Assembly: GCA_002314435.1 (NCBI GenBank)
Contig: DCFV01000050.1
Span: 1-20,579 of the forward strand
DNA from: Acidobacteriaceae bacterium UBA1795
GTDB lineage: Bacteria; Acidobacteriota; Terriglobia; Terriglobales; Acidobacteriaceae
Direction of reading: 5' to 3'
DNA length: 20,579 nucleotides
The notes beneath the pieces are model-generated. The model did no database searches and was not told the DNA's origin. It saw only the letters and a program-made list of their open reading frames with translations. Shown here piece after piece: positions 19,152 to 20,579 of this stretch (the first letter of the stretch is position 1; every line of letters begins with the position of its first letter). The translations under genes and the position numbers were made by a program.

Positions 19152-20579
19152 TCAACCGAAGTCGTGGTGCTTCTTCCAGAGTTCGGGCCAGGAGAGGCGC
19201 GGTGGGCCGCAGACGAATATGTCGGGGTGGTAGAGGCTCTCTTCATTGCGCACGCCGGCGGAGTTGCCGTTGTGGCCGGCGAGATAGCAGCCAGTGAAGA
19301 TCGAGTCTGCTTCTGCGCGGCTGAGGCCAAGCACGATGATGGTGGTGGGTGTCGGCGTGGGATAGCCGCGCAGCCATCCGGAGTTGGTTGTGCTGATGGG
19401 TGGCGGTAATTGATACGCCGGACCGAGAATTTCGATCGCGCCTGCCTCGCCGTAGTTGGAGACCGAGATGCCGAGATGCGCCCGCTGGGCAGGGGGCAGA
19501 GAGTCGCGGATGGAGGCCACGGTGCGGACCAACTCGTCCCAGCCGAACTCTTCGCGCAGGTCGCCGTTGTGGCTGAGCGCAAAGTCGCGCAGCGGTCCCG
19601 ATGTGGCGAGAGGAATGACAACGGCAACGACGAACGCTCCAAAGATCGCGAGGCCTGTGAAGTAGACGCTCGAAATGACGCGACGCGCAAGGCTGGGTAG
19701 GTTGATGAGCCAGTGTTCGCAGCCGGCCGCACCCATGGCCAGCAGCATGGGATAGGCACCGGCCGTGTAGTAGCCGCGGCCTTTGCCGACGAAGAAGAGC
19801 GCAACGGGGATCAGGTACATCCAGGCCAGCATGCGGTAGCGGCGGCTGCGCAGAAAGAAGATGAGCCCCGTAAGCGCCATCGGCGCGGCCATCACGTTGA
19901 TGCAGATGCGCAACTGATCGGGGAGGAATCCGCTGGTGCGGCCTTGGCCCACGTCACGCGCGTGGATGTGCTGCAGAAATTGGTAGGAGATGAAGTCGTG
20001 GCGCACGAGCCAGATGAAGTTGGGCAGGAGGATCGCGAGCGCCAAAGCTATGCCCGCCCAGAACCAGCCTGAGCGGAGGTAGCGGCGCGCACTGGACAGG
20101 AAGACGCCGCCGAGAATGCCGGCAATGAAGAAGATGATGGAGTACTTGGTCTGAAGGCCGAGGCCGACGGTGGCACCGATAACGAGCCACCAGCGCGGGT
20201 CTTCGGTGGTGAGCAGGCGTACGGTGAAGTACGCGATGAGCACCCACCAGAGAAAGTCGAAGCTGGTGTATTGGAATTCCGTGCCATTGAAGAGAGGCAG
20301 CGGCGAGAGCGCTACAGCAAGCGCGGCGGCGACCTGCGCAAGGCGGCCGCCACCAAGGTCGCGCGCCATGAGGCCCGTGGCAACGATGGCGGCCGCCTGC
20401 GCGAGCACGGAGAACAGTCGCAGGCCAACCATGGAGAGGCCGAAGAGGGAGAGCGACACGTGCTCGATCAGCGGCGTGAACGGCGGGTAGGCGACGTAGC
20501 CCCAATCGAGATGCCGCGCGTCGTAGAGGAACTGCAGTTCGTCGCGATGAAAGCCGTAGCGGCCGTTGGTGGCGAGATG
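19152..20579 (-). CDS. Membrane glycosyltransferase of the GT39 / ArnT-PMT family (5' end outside window)
   Basis: An integral membrane transferase that would move a sugar from a polyprenyl-phosphate donor to a lipid, glycan or protein acceptor on the outer face of the inner membrane. The frame stays open to the window edge, and 475 residues are visible. The internal GTG at 20459 is not the start. Upstream of it the frame reads ATNGRYGFHRDELQFLYDAR and then HLDWGYVAYPPFTPLIEH, the conserved DE (catalytic Asp-Glu) and WGYVxxPPxTP motifs of the first periplasmic loop. Many hydrophobic helices follow (for example LRLFSVLAQAAAIVATGLMA, FWAGIALALAILLPNFIWLV). A soluble C-terminal stretch of about 130 residues ends KKHHDFG. 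Only the extreme N-terminus, with the first membrane helix, is missing. Donor and acceptor are unknown. Confidence 0.9.
   Translation of the reverse strand, partial: HLATNGRYGFHRDELQFLYDARHLDWGYVAYPPFTPLIEHVSLSLFGLSMVGLRLFSVLAQAAAIVATGLMARDLGGGRLAQVAAALAVALSPLPLFNGTEFQYTSFDFLWWVLIAYFTVRLLTTEDPRWWLVIGATVGLGLQTKYSIIFFIAGILGGVFLSSARRYLRSGWFWAGIALALAILLPNFIWLVRHDFISYQFLQHIHARDVGQGRTSGFLPDQLRICINVMAAPMALTGLIFFLRSRRYRMLAWMYLIPVALFFVGKGRGYYTAGAYPMLLAMGAAGCEHWLINLPSLARRVISSVYFTGLAIFGAFVVAVVIPLATSGPLRDFALSHNGDLREEFGWDELVRTVASIRDSLPPAQRAHLGISVSNYGEAGAIEILGPAYQLPPPISTTNSGWLRGYPTPTPTTIIVLGLSRAEADSIFTGCYLAGHNGNSAGVRNEESLYHPDIFVCGPPRLSWPELWKKHHDFG

Noticed and set aside
18611..19804. 397-codon minus-strand frame across CAP copy 2 and the glycosyltransferase gene
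   Set aside because: Low-complexity Ser/Arg/Pro-rich translation, antisense to CAP copy 2 and out of frame with the glycosyltransferase.

Overview
The window is 20.6 kb of G+C-rich bacterial chromosome. It most resembles a soil Acidobacteriota (Acidobacteriaceae-like) genome. This is an inference from gene content: an Oar-type TonB-dependent receptor with an N-terminal carboxypeptidase-regulatory domain, a small secreted carboxypeptidase-regulatory-like protein, a DUF4097 protein and a membrane-anchored bactofilin-like protein. No rRNA, tRNA, CRISPR array, insertion sequence or prophage gene was recognised.

Layout. Positions 2-2000 hold a nucleoside-salvage pair, the 3' half of a thymidine/pyrimidine-nucleoside phosphorylase followed by a NupC-type nucleoside transporter. 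Positions 2001-2838 form a less G+C-rich islet with a truncated DUF4238 fragment and a small secreted protein. Positions 2839-6252 (minus) carry a bactofilin-like membrane protein and the TonB-dependent receptor. Positions 6469-8000 hold two divergent HAD phosphatases, phosphoglycolate phosphatase (Gph) and a secreted acid phosphatase. Positions 8094-10352 (minus) carry a DUF4097 beta-repeat protein and an HlyD/MacA-type adaptor. Position 10595 starts a CorC/HlyC (CNNM + CBS) membrane protein.

Positions 12143-14428 are the most unusual part. Four small paralogous genes lie in tandem. Each encodes a 44-residue coiled-coil N-terminal domain, and three continue into a Pro/Val/Ala-rich linker and a C-terminal DPFxRR motif. 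They are separated by unusually long, hairpin-rich spacers of 196-426 bp. Three have matching extended -10 elements, and the second and third also have operator-like palindromes upstream. I do not recognise the family, and this is my best candidate for an undescribed system.

Positions 14673-17459 hold the two permeases of a dipeptide/oligopeptide ABC transporter. They are split and convergent, with a zinc-ribbon protein and a YfcE-like phosphoesterase between them. Positions 17501-19141 hold a tandem pair of secreted CAP (SCP/PR1) proteins sharing an extra C-terminal domain. From 19152 to the window edge (minus) is a GT39-family membrane glycosyltransferase whose 5' end lies outside.

Much of the content is cell-envelope related: secreted or anchored repeat proteins, transporters, CAP proteins and a glycosyltransferase. 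Two expression habits recur. Several genes have a -10-like hexamer only 5-6 nt before the ATG, suggesting leaderless mRNAs. Several others use TTG or GTG starts that are set by a strong AGGAG-type ribosome binding site.
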